Assembly (NCBI GenBank): GCA_020628175.1 | Contig: JAHDFK010000018.1 | Coordinates: forward strand, 1 to 28,351 | DNA length: 28,351 nt | Direction of reading: 5' to 3' | Origin: Wenyingzhuangia sp. | GTDB lineage: Bacteria > Bacteroidota > Bacteroidia > Flavobacteriales > Flavobacteriaceae | Shown here: positions 7,255 to 15,302 of the stretch, in pieces | Layout: each line of letters opens with the position of its first letter | Position numbering within the stretch: the stretch's first letter is position 1 | Program-made: the position numbers and the translations under genes | The notes under the pieces: generated by a model | Databases searched by the model: none | Told to the model about the DNA's origin: nothing | Seen by the model: the letters and a program-made list of their open reading frames with translations, nothing else

Positions 7255-8250
7255 TTACTCGTAAACCTCTTTAAATTTTTCTATCTGATCTGGGCGACCC
7301 AATACAATTAATTTGCAATGTGGTTCTAAAATCATTTTTGAAGATGGATTTACAATATATTCATCGTCTTCGGTAATAAAACCAATAACATTGCATCCAG
7401 AGTTTTTTCGCACATCTAAATCTCTTATCGATTTTTTTAGATACTCTTTTGGAAGTTCATCTACACCTATCTCTTCTAGATTTGCATTGGAATCTCCTTC
7501 CATATTAATTCTGTTTACAAACTCTACCAAATCAGGTGTTACTAATAAAGCAGCCATATGATCTCCACCTAATTTATCGGGCATAATTACATGATTTGCC
7601 CCTGCTATTTTTAACTTTTTAGTGGCATTTTCATCATTCGCTCTACTTACAATATCTAACGTTGCATTTATTTGACGTGCAGATAATACTACATATAAAT
7701 TATTCGCATCCGAAGGCAAAGCTGTTATTAAATGAGATGCCTTTTCGATACCTGCATTTTTAAGAACATCATCGTTGGTTGCATCTCCTTTTACAAATTG
7801 TATATCTTCGTAAAAAGGATCTTCTATCAACGCTTCATTTTGCTCAATAACAATACATTTTTTATTGTACTTTTTAAGTTTTTCAAAAGACTGTCTTCCG
7901 TTTCTACCAAAACCACAAATAATGGTATGTCCTTCTAACTTTGCTATTTCTTTTAATTCTCTTTTTACACGAAACGCATCCATAAGTATATTATTTGAAA
8001 AAAATTCTGAAATTACCGTTACTAAATATCCGTAGGCTCCAACACTCATTAACAATAACAATACTGTAAACAACTTACCTCCAGAACTCAATGGTTGTAC
8101 CTCGCCAAAACCAACAGTTGTAATGGTTATTACTGTCATAAAAAAAGCATCTAACAAACTGTGGTTAAACACTGTAAAAAACACTATAGTTCCAATTAGT
8201 ATAACTATAGCGAAGAAAAAGAAGCCTTTATAAATTCTGTGTAACATCAT
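7255..8250 (-). CDS. Two-TM potassium channel with RCK (TrkA-N/TrkA-C) domain
   Basis: A 331-residue protein. Transmembrane helix 1 (about 9-28), a pore loop with selectivity filter TTVGFGE (about 44-50) and transmembrane helix 2 (about 58-84) are followed by a cytoplasmic RCK domain. The RCK domain has the Rossmann motif GFGRNG (113-118) and an acidic ligand segment VIEQNE. A TrkA-C-like ligand-binding domain occupies about 255-331. This is the MthK/GsuK-type architecture of a ligand-gated K+ channel. GFG with following Glu replaces the usual GYGD filter, a variant also seen in other prokaryotic channels. The start could be either of two adjacent ATGs. It begins 2 bases after the PspC gene's stop, which implies coupling. 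Confidence 0.9.
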   Translation of the reverse strand: MMLHRIYKGFFFFAIVILIGTIVFFTVFNHSLLDAFFMTVITITTVGFGEVQPLSSGGKLFTVLLLLMSVGAYGYLVTVISEFFSNNILMDAFRVKRELKEIAKLEGHTIICGFGRNGRQSFEKLKKYNKKCIVIEQNEALIEDPFYEDIQFVKGDATNDDVLKNAGIEKASHLITALPSDANNLYVVLSARQINATLDIVSRANDENATKKLKIAGANHVIMPDKLGGDHMAALLVTPDLVEFVNRINMEGDSNANLEEIGVDELPKEYLKKSIRDLDVRKNSGCNVIGFITEDDEYIVNPSSKMILEPHCKLIVLGRPDQIEKFKEVYE

Positions 8251-8252
8251 TT

Positions 8253-8480
8253 CTACAAATCAAAAACAGAGGTTCTCTTAGCACGAATCATATCTTTTAA
8301 TTTTAATAAAAACGCTAGTGTTAAATACACACCAAAAGAAACTCCTAATGTTACAAACGATATGTAGATAAAAAACAAACGTACATTTACCGCACGCATT
8401 CCTAACCTATCTGCAAATCTAGAAGACACATCAAAACCGTGTTTTTCAAAAAAATAACGAATATTATGAATCATTTTCAT
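8253..8480 (-). CDS. Small PspC-domain membrane protein
   Basis: A 75-residue protein starting MKMIHNIRYFFEKHGF. The PspC signature is FEKHGFDVSSRFADRLGMRAVNVRLFFIYISFVTLGVSFGVYLTLAFLLKLKD, which contains one hydrophobic segment with the pattern of a membrane-inserted PspC helix. The frame is open to 8555, but the upstream 25 codons look non-coding (rich in Arg, Cys, Ser), and family members start near MKMIHN, so I use 8480; ATG at 8474 is an alternative. PspC proteins belong to envelope-stress responses in other phyla; function in Bacteroidota is unproven. It is the first gene of the four-gene operon with the K+ channel, the exported protein and the LRR lipoprotein. Confidence 0.8.
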   Translation of the reverse strand: MKMIHNIRYFFEKHGFDVSSRFADRLGMRAVNVRLFFIYISFVTLGVSFGVYLTLAFLLKLKDMIRAKRTSVFDL

Positions 8481-8613
8481 CTTTAAAAATTTACAACGTA
8501 TGCAAGGTAACAATTTAGATCTGCTGTAAGCTAACTTCTGATACCCAAAATACAAAACAGCCCTCTCTACTACAAATATCTTACTTTATTTAAAATTAAA
8601 GAAACGCAACAAC

Positions 8614-8621
8614 TATATTTA
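8614..8621 (+). promoter_or_regulatory. Possible -7 box of the tex operon
   Basis: TATATTTA lies 20 bases before the first tex ATG and is one mismatch from TAnnTTTG. No clear -33 TTTG is present. The 8481-8638 interval separates the divergent PspC and tex units and holds no gene that I can support. Confidence 0.35.
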
Positions 8622-8641
8622 CAACTGTTAAAATACAGTTG

Positions 8642-10759
8642 ATGATGAAGACTATTGATACTGCTTTACAAGTAGCAAAACTTACCAATTTACCTGACGG
8701 TAAAGTAACTACCGTTTTAAACTTATTAGACGATGGAGCTACAATTCCGTTTATTGCGCGCTATCGTAAAGACCAAACAGGTGGTTTAGAAGATTTTGAA
8801 ATCTTTAACATTCAGAAACAAGCCTTACTTGTAAATGAGCTTATTAAAAGAAAAGCACATATACTTGAAACGTTAAGCGAGTTAAAAATAACCGATACAA
8901 GTCTTACAGACAGGATACACCAATGTTGGGATAAAAAAGAGCTTGAAGACGTATTTGCTCCTTACAAGTCTAAACGTAAAACCAAAGCAAGTGTTGCAAG
9001 AGAAAATGGTTTAGAACCACTTGCTAAAATAATAATGTCGCAAAAAACAAACGATTTTAACTTACATCGTTTTCTAAAAAAACCTATTACTACCGAAGAG
9101 GAAGCGCTACAAGGAGCTTTAGATATAATAAGCGAATGGATTTCTGAACACATTTTTGCAAAAAACCAATTGCGAAGGTTATTTAAAAGAAACAGCTTAT
9201 TAACTTGTAAAGTAAAAAAAGAAAAAGAACAAGAAGCAAACACTTACAAAACCTATTTTGAGTTTGAGCAAAAAGCTACACGTGTACCCTCGCACAGAGT
9301 ATTAGCCATTTTACGCGGTACACAAGAAGGAGTGTTAAGTTCGGGGTTAAAACTTGACAAAAACGAAGCATTAACCATTCTTGATAAAGTTTTTACTAAA
9401 AACAAAAACCAAGCAAGTAAGCTAGTAGAAAAAGCAATTCAAACCACATATAGTAAAAACTTAAAACCTGCTTTAGAAAAAGAATTACTAAAAGAAATAA
9501 AACTAAAAGCCGATATGGATGCCGTACAAGTTTTTTCTAAAAACTTAGAGCAACTTTTACTAGCCACTCCTATTGGTAAAAAAAGAGTACTAGCTATAGA
9601 TCCTGGTTTTAAAACAGGTTGTAAACTTGTTATCTTAAATGCGCAAGGCGATTTGTTAGAGGAAACAATTATTTACCCTCATCCGCCACAAAAACAAGAA
9701 ACAAAAAGCAAAGAACTTATTGCTAATTTTGTGCAAAAACACAACATAGAAGCCATTGCTGTTGGTAACGGAACCGCTGGAAGAGAAACAGAACATCTTG
9801 TAAAGTCTATTTCTTTTAACACTCCTGTTGCTGTTTATTTGGTAAACGAAAATGGCGCTTCTGTGTATTCTGCATCTGAAATTGGACGAGAAGAATTTCC
9901 TAACCACGACATTACCGTAAGAGGTGCTGTAAGTATTGGTAGACGATTAATGGATCCGTTGGCCGAATTGGTAAAAATAGATCCTAAATCTATTGGTGTT
10001 GGTCAATATCAGCACGATGTGGATCAAAATTTATTAAAATTAGAATTAGATCATATTGTAGAACGTTGTGTAAATAAAATAGGCGTGCAACTAAACACTG
10101 CGAGTAAATATTTATTGCAATATATTTCTGGAATCGGTCCTGTGCTAGCGCAAAACATTATAGATTATAGAACGCAACACGGAAAATTCACCAATCTAAA
10201 GCAATTAACAAACGTACCCAGATTAGGAAATAAAGCCTTTGAACAATGTGCAGGTTTTTTACGTCTGCAAGGCGATCAACCTTTAGACAATACAGGTATT
10301 CATCCAGAACTTTACAAAGAAGTAGCTCAAATAGCCAAACAGTTAAAAGTAAGCACTACACAATTAATAGGTAACGAAAATATTATTGACTTAAACGATG
10401 ATGTTGTTTTGCAAGAAAAATTAGGAAAATTAACCTTAACCGACCTATTAAACGAATTGGCAAAGCCCAACCAAGATCCAAGAAACCAAGAAGATCAACT
10501 TGTTTTTGACGAACACATTACACAAATAAACCATTTACACGAAGGAATAGTTTTAAAAGGTCAGGTTAGTAACATTACCAACTTTGGCGCTTTTGTAGAT
10601 TTGGGTATCAAAGAAAATGGCTTGATACATATTTCTCAAATTACAGATAAGTTTATCTCTTCTCCAAACGAAGTTTTACACTTAAACCAGGTTGTAACCG
10701 TAAAAGTGATTCAGCTAGATATAGAAAACAAGCGCATTGGCTTAACACTTAAATTTTAA
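8642..10759 (+). CDS. tex: Tex-family RNA-binding transcription accessory protein
   Basis: A 705-residue protein with the full Tex layout. The N-terminal helical Tex_N region (LPDGKVTTVLNLLDDGATIPFIARYRKDQTGGLED) is followed by the YqgF-like RNase H-fold domain (KRVLAIDPGFKTGCKLVIL, about 320-440). Next come tandem HhH modules (LLQYISGIGPVLAQNIIDYR; LTNVPRLGNKAFEQCAGFLR). A C-terminal S1 RNA-binding domain occupies about 630-705 (GQVSNITNFGAFVDLGIKENGLIHISQI). Tex is related to eukaryotic Spt6 and binds nucleic acids. ATG at 8642 is preferred over the in-frame TTG at 8639; 8645 is also possible. The next gene starts 3 bases after the stop. Confidence 0.95.
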   Translation: MMKTIDTALQVAKLTNLPDGKVTTVLNLLDDGATIPFIARYRKDQTGGLEDFEIFNIQKQALLVNELIKRKAHILETLSELKITDTSLTDRIHQCWDKKELEDVFAPYKSKRKTKASVARENGLEPLAKIIMSQKTNDFNLHRFLKKPITTEEEALQGALDIISEWISEHIFAKNQLRRLFKRNSLLTCKVKKEKEQEANTYKTYFEFEQKATRVPSHRVLAILRGTQEGVLSSGLKLDKNEALTILDKVFTKNKNQASKLVEKAIQTTYSKNLKPALEKELLKEIKLKADMDAVQVFSKNLEQLLLATPIGKKRVLAIDPGFKTGCKLVILNAQGDLLEETIIYPHPPQKQETKSKELIANFVQKHNIEAIAVGNGTAGRETEHLVKSISFNTPVAVYLVNENGASVYSASEIGREEFPNHDITVRGAVSIGRRLMDPLAELVKIDPKSIGVGQYQHDVDQNLLKLELDHIVERCVNKIGVQLNTASKYLLQYISGIGPVLAQNIIDYRTQHGKFTNLKQLTNVPRLGNKAFEQCAGFLRLQGDQPLDNTGIHPELYKEVAQIAKQLKVSTTQLIGNENIIDLNDDVVLQEKLGKLTLTDLLNELAKPNQDPRNQEDQLVFDEHITQINHLHEGIVLKGQVSNITNFGAFVDLGIKENGLIHISQITDKFISSPNEVLHLNQVVTVKVIQLDIENKRIGLTLKF

Positions 10760-10762
10760 GTT

Positions 10763-11446
10763 ATGAAAAATTTGGTTGTACTTACCGGAGCAGGTATTAG
10801 CGCAGAAAGCGGTATTAAAACATTTAGAGATAGTAACGGTTTGTGGGAAAACCACAATATTATGGAAGTAGCCTCTATAGAAGGTTGGCACAAAAACCCT
10901 GCTCTTGTTTTAGATTTTTACAACAAACGCAGGCTGCAAGCAGAACAAGTACAGCCCAACAAAGCACATGATTATATTGCGCAACTTCAAAAAAACTACA
11001 ACGTACATATTATTACACAAAATGTTGATGATTTACACGAACGAGCACAAAGCCAACAAGTATTACACTTACACGGAAAACTTACAGAAGCAAAAAGTGA
11101 AAAAGATTCAAATTATATTATTGACATAACAGGAAAAACAATACAATTAGGAGATACTTGTCCTAAAAATCATCAATTACGACCAAATATTGTTTGGTTT
11201 GGCGAAGAAGTTCCGCTACTAAACACAGCTGTTGACCTCTGTAAAACCGCCGATTTATTTTTAATTATTGGTACGAGTTTACAAGTGTATCCTGCGGCAA
11301 GTCTTATAGATTACATACCACAAAATTGCCCTGTATACTGCATAGACCCCAATATAGACTCACTTGCGTATCCTAACCATTATACATGTATTAAAAATAC
11401 TGCTGTAAACGGAATTAAAGAATTAGACACCTATTTAAACTGCTAA
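10763..11446 (+). CDS. cobB: Sir2-family NAD-dependent protein deacylase, zinc-site-less
   Basis: A 227-residue sirtuin. The NAD-binding motif GAGISAESGIKTFRD (9-23) is followed by Tyr53/Arg56 (FYNKRRLQ), the pair typical of SIRT5/CobB enzymes that accept acyl groups with a carboxylate. TQNVDDLHERA (85-95), catalytic His104 in HLHGKL and GTSLQVYPAASL are also present. The small domain, where four zinc-binding cysteines are expected, contains only one (Cys133 in DTCPKN). The structural zinc site is therefore lost while catalytic residues are intact, a variant that I recall being common in Bacteroidota. It is in an operon with tex (3-base gap) and the DUF1853 gene (3-base gap). Confidence 0.92.
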   Translation: MKNLVVLTGAGISAESGIKTFRDSNGLWENHNIMEVASIEGWHKNPALVLDFYNKRRLQAEQVQPNKAHDYIAQLQKNYNVHIITQNVDDLHERAQSQQVLHLHGKLTEAKSEKDSNYIIDITGKTIQLGDTCPKNHQLRPNIVWFGEEVPLLNTAVDLCKTADLFLIIGTSLQVYPAASLIDYIPQNCPVYCIDPNIDSLAYPNHYTCIKNTAVNGIKELDTYLNC

Positions 11447-11449
11447 ATA

Positions 11450-12265
11450 ATGACTCTTTTAGAAAAAAGACACTATCAGTACGAAGGATTTTACAAACAA
11501 CCTAATCTGTGGTTGACTCCCTCTTTTTTTGAGTATCCACAAATTGATGTTCCATTTCTAAAAACTATTTCTTTTCCTATTGAAGAACCTCAAAAACATC
11601 AACGCTTAGGTAAACTTGTAGAAACATTTTATACACAAAATTTACGAGAACAACCCAATTATAAAATACTCACAAACAACTTACAAATACAAGTAAACAA
11701 ACACCAAACCCTTGGAGAGTTAGATGTTATTTGTGAAACTCCTACCGGAACAAAACACATAGAGCTAACCTATAAATTTTACTTGTACAAAACAGATATT
11801 CTACATGAGCTAGATAGATGGGTTGGTCCTAATTTAAAAGATAGCCTAGTTAAAAAACTAAACAAACTAAAAATTAAACAGCTCCCTATGCTGCAACATC
11901 CAGTTTGTCAGCAAATGTTATCAGATAGAAATATCAATCCTAATAATATACAACAGCACGTGCACTTTAAAGCACAATTATATGTACCCTTAAGTTTACA
12001 AAAACATCAGTTTCCCAATATTAACAACGCATGTATTTGTGGCTACTATATCAGTCATAAAGAAATAGATTTCTTATTTCCATTCGCACTTTATCAAATT
12101 CCTCAAAAACAAGATTGGTTAATCAATCCGAAACACAACACACAATGGATGTCTTTTATTGAAATAAAACCACTTATAATCGAACAAATAGCACAAAAAC
12201 ACAGTCCATTAATTTGGATAAAAAGAGGAGCTATTTACGAACGTTTATTTGTTACTTTTTGGTAA
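11450..12265 (+). CDS. DUF1853 family protein (PD-(D/E)XK-like)
   Basis: A 271-residue soluble protein. The segment RLGKLVETFYTQNL, then a NNLQIQVN...LGELDVICETPTGTKHIELTYKFYLY block and VGPNLKDSLVKKLNKLKIKQLPM, match the DUF1853 family. The Asp of GELDVI followed by Glu-x3-Lys in IELTYK has the spacing of a PD-(D/E)XK nuclease core, but activity is undemonstrated and this is an inference from motif shape. The C-terminal half (about 150-271) has WL-rich strands (DWLINPKHNTQWMSFIEIKP). It is third in the tex-cobB operon. Function is unknown; its position beside rRNA-related tex and rlmF is suggestive only. Confidence 0.78.
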   Translation: MTLLEKRHYQYEGFYKQPNLWLTPSFFEYPQIDVPFLKTISFPIEEPQKHQRLGKLVETFYTQNLREQPNYKILTNNLQIQVNKHQTLGELDVICETPTGTKHIELTYKFYLYKTDILHELDRWVGPNLKDSLVKKLNKLKIKQLPMLQHPVCQQMLSDRNINPNNIQQHVHFKAQLYVPLSLQKHQFPNINNACICGYYISHKEIDFLFPFALYQIPQKQDWLINPKHNTQWMSFIEIKPLIIEQIAQKHSPLIWIKRGAIYERLFVTFW

Positions 12266-12275
12266 AACAAAGCCC

Positions 12276-12283
12276 TATATTTG
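12276..12283 (+). promoter_or_regulatory. Promoter -7 box of rlmF
   Basis: TATATTTG is an exact TAnnTTTG match located 19 bases before the rlmF ATG, so the start site would be about 12290. No well-spaced -33 box is visible. It separates rlmF from the preceding three-gene operon. Confidence 0.55.
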
Positions 12284-12302
12284 TGACAGTTAAATTCTAA
12301 GA

Positions 12303-13148
12303 ATGCACCCAAACAATCCTTTCCAACAAGAGTATGATTTTGCTACATTAACACAAGCTCACCCAGACTTATCTCCCCATGTTTTTACCAACAGCTATGG
12401 AAACAAAACCATAAAATTTGCAGACAAACAAGCGGTAAAGCAGCTTAATAAAGCCTTGTTGATTCATTATTATCAGCTTACAAATTGGGATATCCCAGAA
12501 AACAATCTATGCCCTCCTATTCCTGGAAGACTCGATTATTTACTACACGTAAATGATTTATTGGATACAACTAAAAACATCAGCTTATTAGATATAGGAA
12601 CTGGTGCAAACCTTATTTATCCTATTTTAGCTACATGTCATTTAAACTATACCTGTACCGCAAGCGAAGTAGATAAGGATTCTTTTTTAAACGCTCAAAA
12701 AATTAGAGATAACAACGCCAACTTGGCCAACATTTCTTTACGCAAACAACAATTTAAAAACTCTATATTAGAACATATTATTACGCCTTCGGATTATTTT
12801 GATGTTGTGGTGTGCAACCCTCCTTTTTTTAAAAATGCTTTTGATGCCGAACAAAAAAACAAGCGAAAAGTAAAAAATTTAAAGCTTAAAGAAACTGAAA
12901 CCCTAAATTTTGGAGGAAAATCTAACGAACTCTGGTACAAAGGAGGTGAAGAAGCTTTTGTAAAAAAAATGGCCGAAGAAAGTAAACACTTTAAAACACA
13001 AGTTTGCTGGTTTACTTCTTTAGTTTCGCAAAAAGAAAATTTAAAAAATATAAAAAGAGCTATTAACAAAACAAATCCTACCGAAGTTAAAATTGTAGCT
13101 ATGGAACAGGGTAACAAAAAAAGCAGGTTTATAGCTTGGCGATTTTAA
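12303..13148 (+). CDS. rlmF: 23S rRNA (adenine-1618-N6)-methyltransferase
   Basis: A 281-residue class I SAM-dependent methyltransferase. The family-specific N-terminus HPNNPF...YDFATLTQAHPDLSPHV resembles the start of E. coli RlmF/YbiN (Asn-Pro-His...Y-D...L). PPIPGRLDYL is followed by SAM motif I LLDIGTGANLIYP (about 95-107) and the N6-adenine motif NPPFF (172-176). The conserved GGKSNELWYKGGEEAFVKKM segment and the end KKSRFIAWRF also fit. It methylates A1618 of 23S rRNA. It has its own promoter box and is followed closely by the cytochrome b561 gene. Confidence 0.93.
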   Translation: MHPNNPFQQEYDFATLTQAHPDLSPHVFTNSYGNKTIKFADKQAVKQLNKALLIHYYQLTNWDIPENNLCPPIPGRLDYLLHVNDLLDTTKNISLLDIGTGANLIYPILATCHLNYTCTASEVDKDSFLNAQKIRDNNANLANISLRKQQFKNSILEHIITPSDYFDVVVCNPPFFKNAFDAEQKNKRKVKNLKLKETETLNFGGKSNELWYKGGEEAFVKKMAEESKHFKTQVCWFTSLVSQKENLKNIKRAINKTNPTEVKIVAMEQGNKKSRFIAWRF

Positions 13149-13174
13149 ATTTAACTCATACAAAACACATAAAA

Positions 13175-13747
13175 ATGCAAAAAAACTACACCAAAACATA
13201 CAGAACCATTCACTGGTTAATAGCAATTACCTTACTATTGTTGCTAATTACAATTTTCTTAAGATCTACTTGGTTAAACAAACACAATGTTGCCCAAATA
13301 ATAGAAGACTTTTTAAATAAAGAAACTACAGTAATCACACGCGAACAAGCTATAAAACTAGCTAAAAACATTCGCCGCCCTATGTGGAATTGGCATGTTT
13401 ACTTAGGCTATTTTTCTACTTTTTTATTTGTCATCCGTTTTAGCTTACCTCTATTTGGAGAAATGAAATTTCAGAATCCTTTAGCCAAAAACATCAGTAA
13501 AACAGATGCTTTTAAAGCGTATACCTATATTGCATTTTACATATGTATTGTAATTTCTTTAGTTACTGGTTTATTAATTGTTTTAGGGCCAAGGTCAATA
13601 CATTATTTAATGGAAGATATTCACAAACTATCTATCTATTATTTTGTTGCCTACCTTATACTTCATTACGTTGGCGTATTAAGAGCCGAGTTTACAAACG
13701 AAAAAGGAATTGTATCTAGAATAATTAGTGGTTCCAAAAAAAAATAA
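13175..13747 (+). CDS. Cytochrome b561-like membrane protein
   Basis: A 190-residue protein with four predicted transmembrane helices (about 12-30, 74-92, 115-138 and 150-170). Four helix-positioned histidines, His13 (TIHW), His74 (WNWHVYLGY), His150 (EDIHKLS) and His164 (LILHYVG), fit the bis-heme ligands of the bacterial/Ni-hydrogenase cytochrome b561 fold. It would transfer electrons in the inner membrane; partner unknown. An upstream in-frame ATG at 13136 would overlap the rlmF end, but the added 13 residues look non-native, so ATG 13175 (MQKNYTKTYRTIHWL) is chosen. A polar ~40-residue loop between helices 1 and 2 (TREQAIKLAKNIRRPM) is unusual for compact b561 proteins. Confidence 0.8.
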   Translation: MQKNYTKTYRTIHWLIAITLLLLLITIFLRSTWLNKHNVAQIIEDFLNKETTVITREQAIKLAKNIRRPMWNWHVYLGYFSTFLFVIRFSLPLFGEMKFQNPLAKNISKTDAFKAYTYIAFYICIVISLVTGLLIVLGPRSIHYLMEDIHKLSIYYFVAYLILHYVGVLRAEFTNEKGIVSRIISGSKKK

Positions 13748-13764
13748 GCAAAAAATATACTCAC

Positions 13765-13799
13765 AAAAAAACTCCCCTTAAGAACAAGAGGAGTTTTTT
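13765..13799. terminator. Bidirectional terminator between convergent genes
   Basis: An A-rich arm plus ACTCC.CTT pairs with AAG.GGAGT plus T-run, with a single C/A mismatch and an AAGAAC loop. A and T runs on both sides let it serve both the cytochrome b561 gene and the converging transaldolase gene. Confidence 0.8.
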
Positions 13800-13818
13800 G
13801 TATCTACTAATAAATTTC

Positions 13819-14469
13819 TTACAAACTCTTAGCTGCCTCTACGAAAGTAGCCAATCCGCTATCCGTTAAAGGATGTTTCATCAATCCTTCTATAGCTTTT
13901 AAAGGTCCAGTCATTACATCTGCACCAATTTTAGCACAATCTACAATGTGCATTGTATGTCTTACAGAAGCTGCTAAAATTTGAGTTTCAAAACCGTAGT
14001 TGTCATAAATCTCTCTAATTTCTGATACCAAGTGCAAACCATCCGATGAAATATCATCTAACCTTCCAATAAATGGAGATACATACGTTGCTCCTGCTTT
14101 TGCAGCTAATAAAGCTTGCCCTACAGAAAACACAAGTGTTACATTGGTTTTTATCCCTTTACTAGAAAAGTATTTACACGCTTTAATTCCATCTTTAATC
14201 ATTGGTAATTTTACTACGATTTGAGGATTTAATGCAGCCAAAGCCTCACCTTCTTTTACCATACTATCAAAATCTGTAGACAATACCTCAGCACTTACAT
14301 CTCCCTCAACAGCATCACAAATATCTTTGTAATGTTGTAATACATTCTCTGCTCCCGAAATTCCTTCTTTAGCCATTAAAGACGGATTGGTTGTAACACC
14401 ATCTAACACACCTAATGCTTGCGCTTCTTTAATTTGATCTAAATTTGCTGTATCTATAAAAAACTTCAT
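13819..14469 (-). CDS. Transaldolase / fructose-6-phosphate aldolase-like (TalC type)
   Basis: A 216-residue protein of the short transaldolase subfamily: [36 protein letters not shown]. The Schiff-base lysine Lys87 lies in [12 protein letters not shown], and [31 protein letters not shown] follows. The TalC-type length distinguishes it from the ~320-residue TalB form. It interconverts sugar phosphates in the non-oxidative pentose phosphate pathway. The frame is open to 14547, but residues before MKFF are low-complexity (TNKKKK) and foreign to the family, so start 14469 is used. It stands alone, convergent with the cytochrome b561 gene and divergent from the barrel gene. Confidence 0.93.
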   Translation of the reverse strand: MKFFIDTANLDQIKEAQALGVLDGVTTNPSLMAKEGISGAENVLQHYKDICDAVEGDVSAEVLSTDFDSMVKEGEALAALNPQIVVKLPMIKDGIKACKYFSSKGIKTNVTLVFSVGQALLAAKAGATYVSPFIGRLDDISSDGLHLVSEIREIYDNYGFETQILAASVRHTMHIVDCAKIGADVMTGPLKAIEGLMKHPLTDSGLATFVEAAKSL

Positions 14470-14592
14470 CTTCTTTTTTTTATTCGTTATTCGTTTTATT
14501 TCTTGTAAACAGCATTCTTCTGCTATTCCTTGTGTCGAATATAACAAAATATTAGTAACATTACACCCTTTTAAACATCAATAAAATTTAAC

Positions 14593-15228
14593 ATGAAAAA
14601 GTTTTTTATTCTATTTGCTATTCTATTTATTAATGGACTTACATACGCACAAACCAGCGACAATAGTTTTATATCACAAGGAGATCATATATTGGGTGGT
14701 GGATTTCTTTTTAACCGTCAAAACTTAAAATCGGAAAATGCATATCAAAACAATTCTAAAACTACTATTTACAATACCGAATTAAATTTAGACTATGGTT
14801 ATACTGTAACTGATGATTTTGTAATTGGTTTAAATTATGACCTAGTCATACAAAGAAACGATGGGGATTTTGAAGATACTCGAAACGACACACATGTAAT
14901 TGGACCGTTTGTAAGAAAGTATTTTCCTATAACTGATAAGTTATTTTTCAACACAGAACTTAACTTGGGATATTTATATACTACAAATCAAGATTTTGGC
15001 ATCAATAAATCTACTAAAAGCAATGGAGTATCTACAGTTTTAATTGCTGGACTAACCTATAAACTAAGTTCTAAACTAGCACTTACAAGTAATATAGGAG
15101 ATATTAGCTTTACACATTTTACGTTTGACAACATTGATTTTAACGAAAAATTCTCTGGTGAAACTAACAGCTTCCGTGTAAGATCTATTCTCTCTAACCT
15201 ATCTATTGGTGCTGTTTTACTATTTTAA
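14593..15228 (+). CDS. Outer-membrane beta-barrel protein
   Basis: A 211-residue protein. The signal peptide MKKFFILFAILFINGLTYAQ is followed by an OmpA/OmpW-like small barrel pattern: a Gly-rich first strand (HILGGGFLFNRQN) and alternating amphipathic strands (LNLDYGYTVTDDFVIGLNYDLV, TELNLGYLYTT, VLIAGLTYKLSSKLALTSNIG). It ends in Phe after SIGAVLLF, the usual barrel end signal. It probably has about eight strands. The ligand is unknown. It lies between a divergent transaldolase gene and a separate downstream lipoprotein gene. Confidence 0.82.
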   Translation: MKKFFILFAILFINGLTYAQTSDNSFISQGDHILGGGFLFNRQNLKSENAYQNNSKTTIYNTELNLDYGYTVTDDFVIGLNYDLVIQRNDGDFEDTRNDTHVIGPFVRKYFPITDKLFFNTELNLGYLYTTNQDFGINKSTKSNGVSTVLIAGLTYKLSSKLALTSNIGDISFTHFTFDNIDFNEKFSGETNSFRVRSILSNLSIGAVLLF

Positions 15229-15302
15229 TTTTTCTTTTAATAGTGTAAGATTTTAAAACAATTACGTCTAAGGTGAAAAAATCTAACTATATAGAAACTA
15301 TT

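Noticed and set aside
8481..8555. Upstream extension of the PspC-domain gene to 8555
   Set aside because: The 25 extra residues (rich in Arg, Ser, Cys) do not resemble any part of PspC; the family begins near MKMIHN.
13136..13174. Upstream ATG for the cytochrome b561 gene overlapping rlmF
   Set aside because: The extra residues come from the rlmF end in another frame, and the natural start MQKNYTKTYRTIHWL has the usual distance to the first heme histidine.
14470..14510. Short direct repeat of TTATTCG near the transaldolase start
   Set aside because: Two near-adjacent copies of about 7 bases in A/T-rich DNA are expected by chance; no promoter box coincides.
14470..14547. Transaldolase reading frame extended to 14547
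   Set aside because: The added 26 residues contain TNKKKK low complexity and have no place in the TalC family, which begins at MKFFIDTAN.
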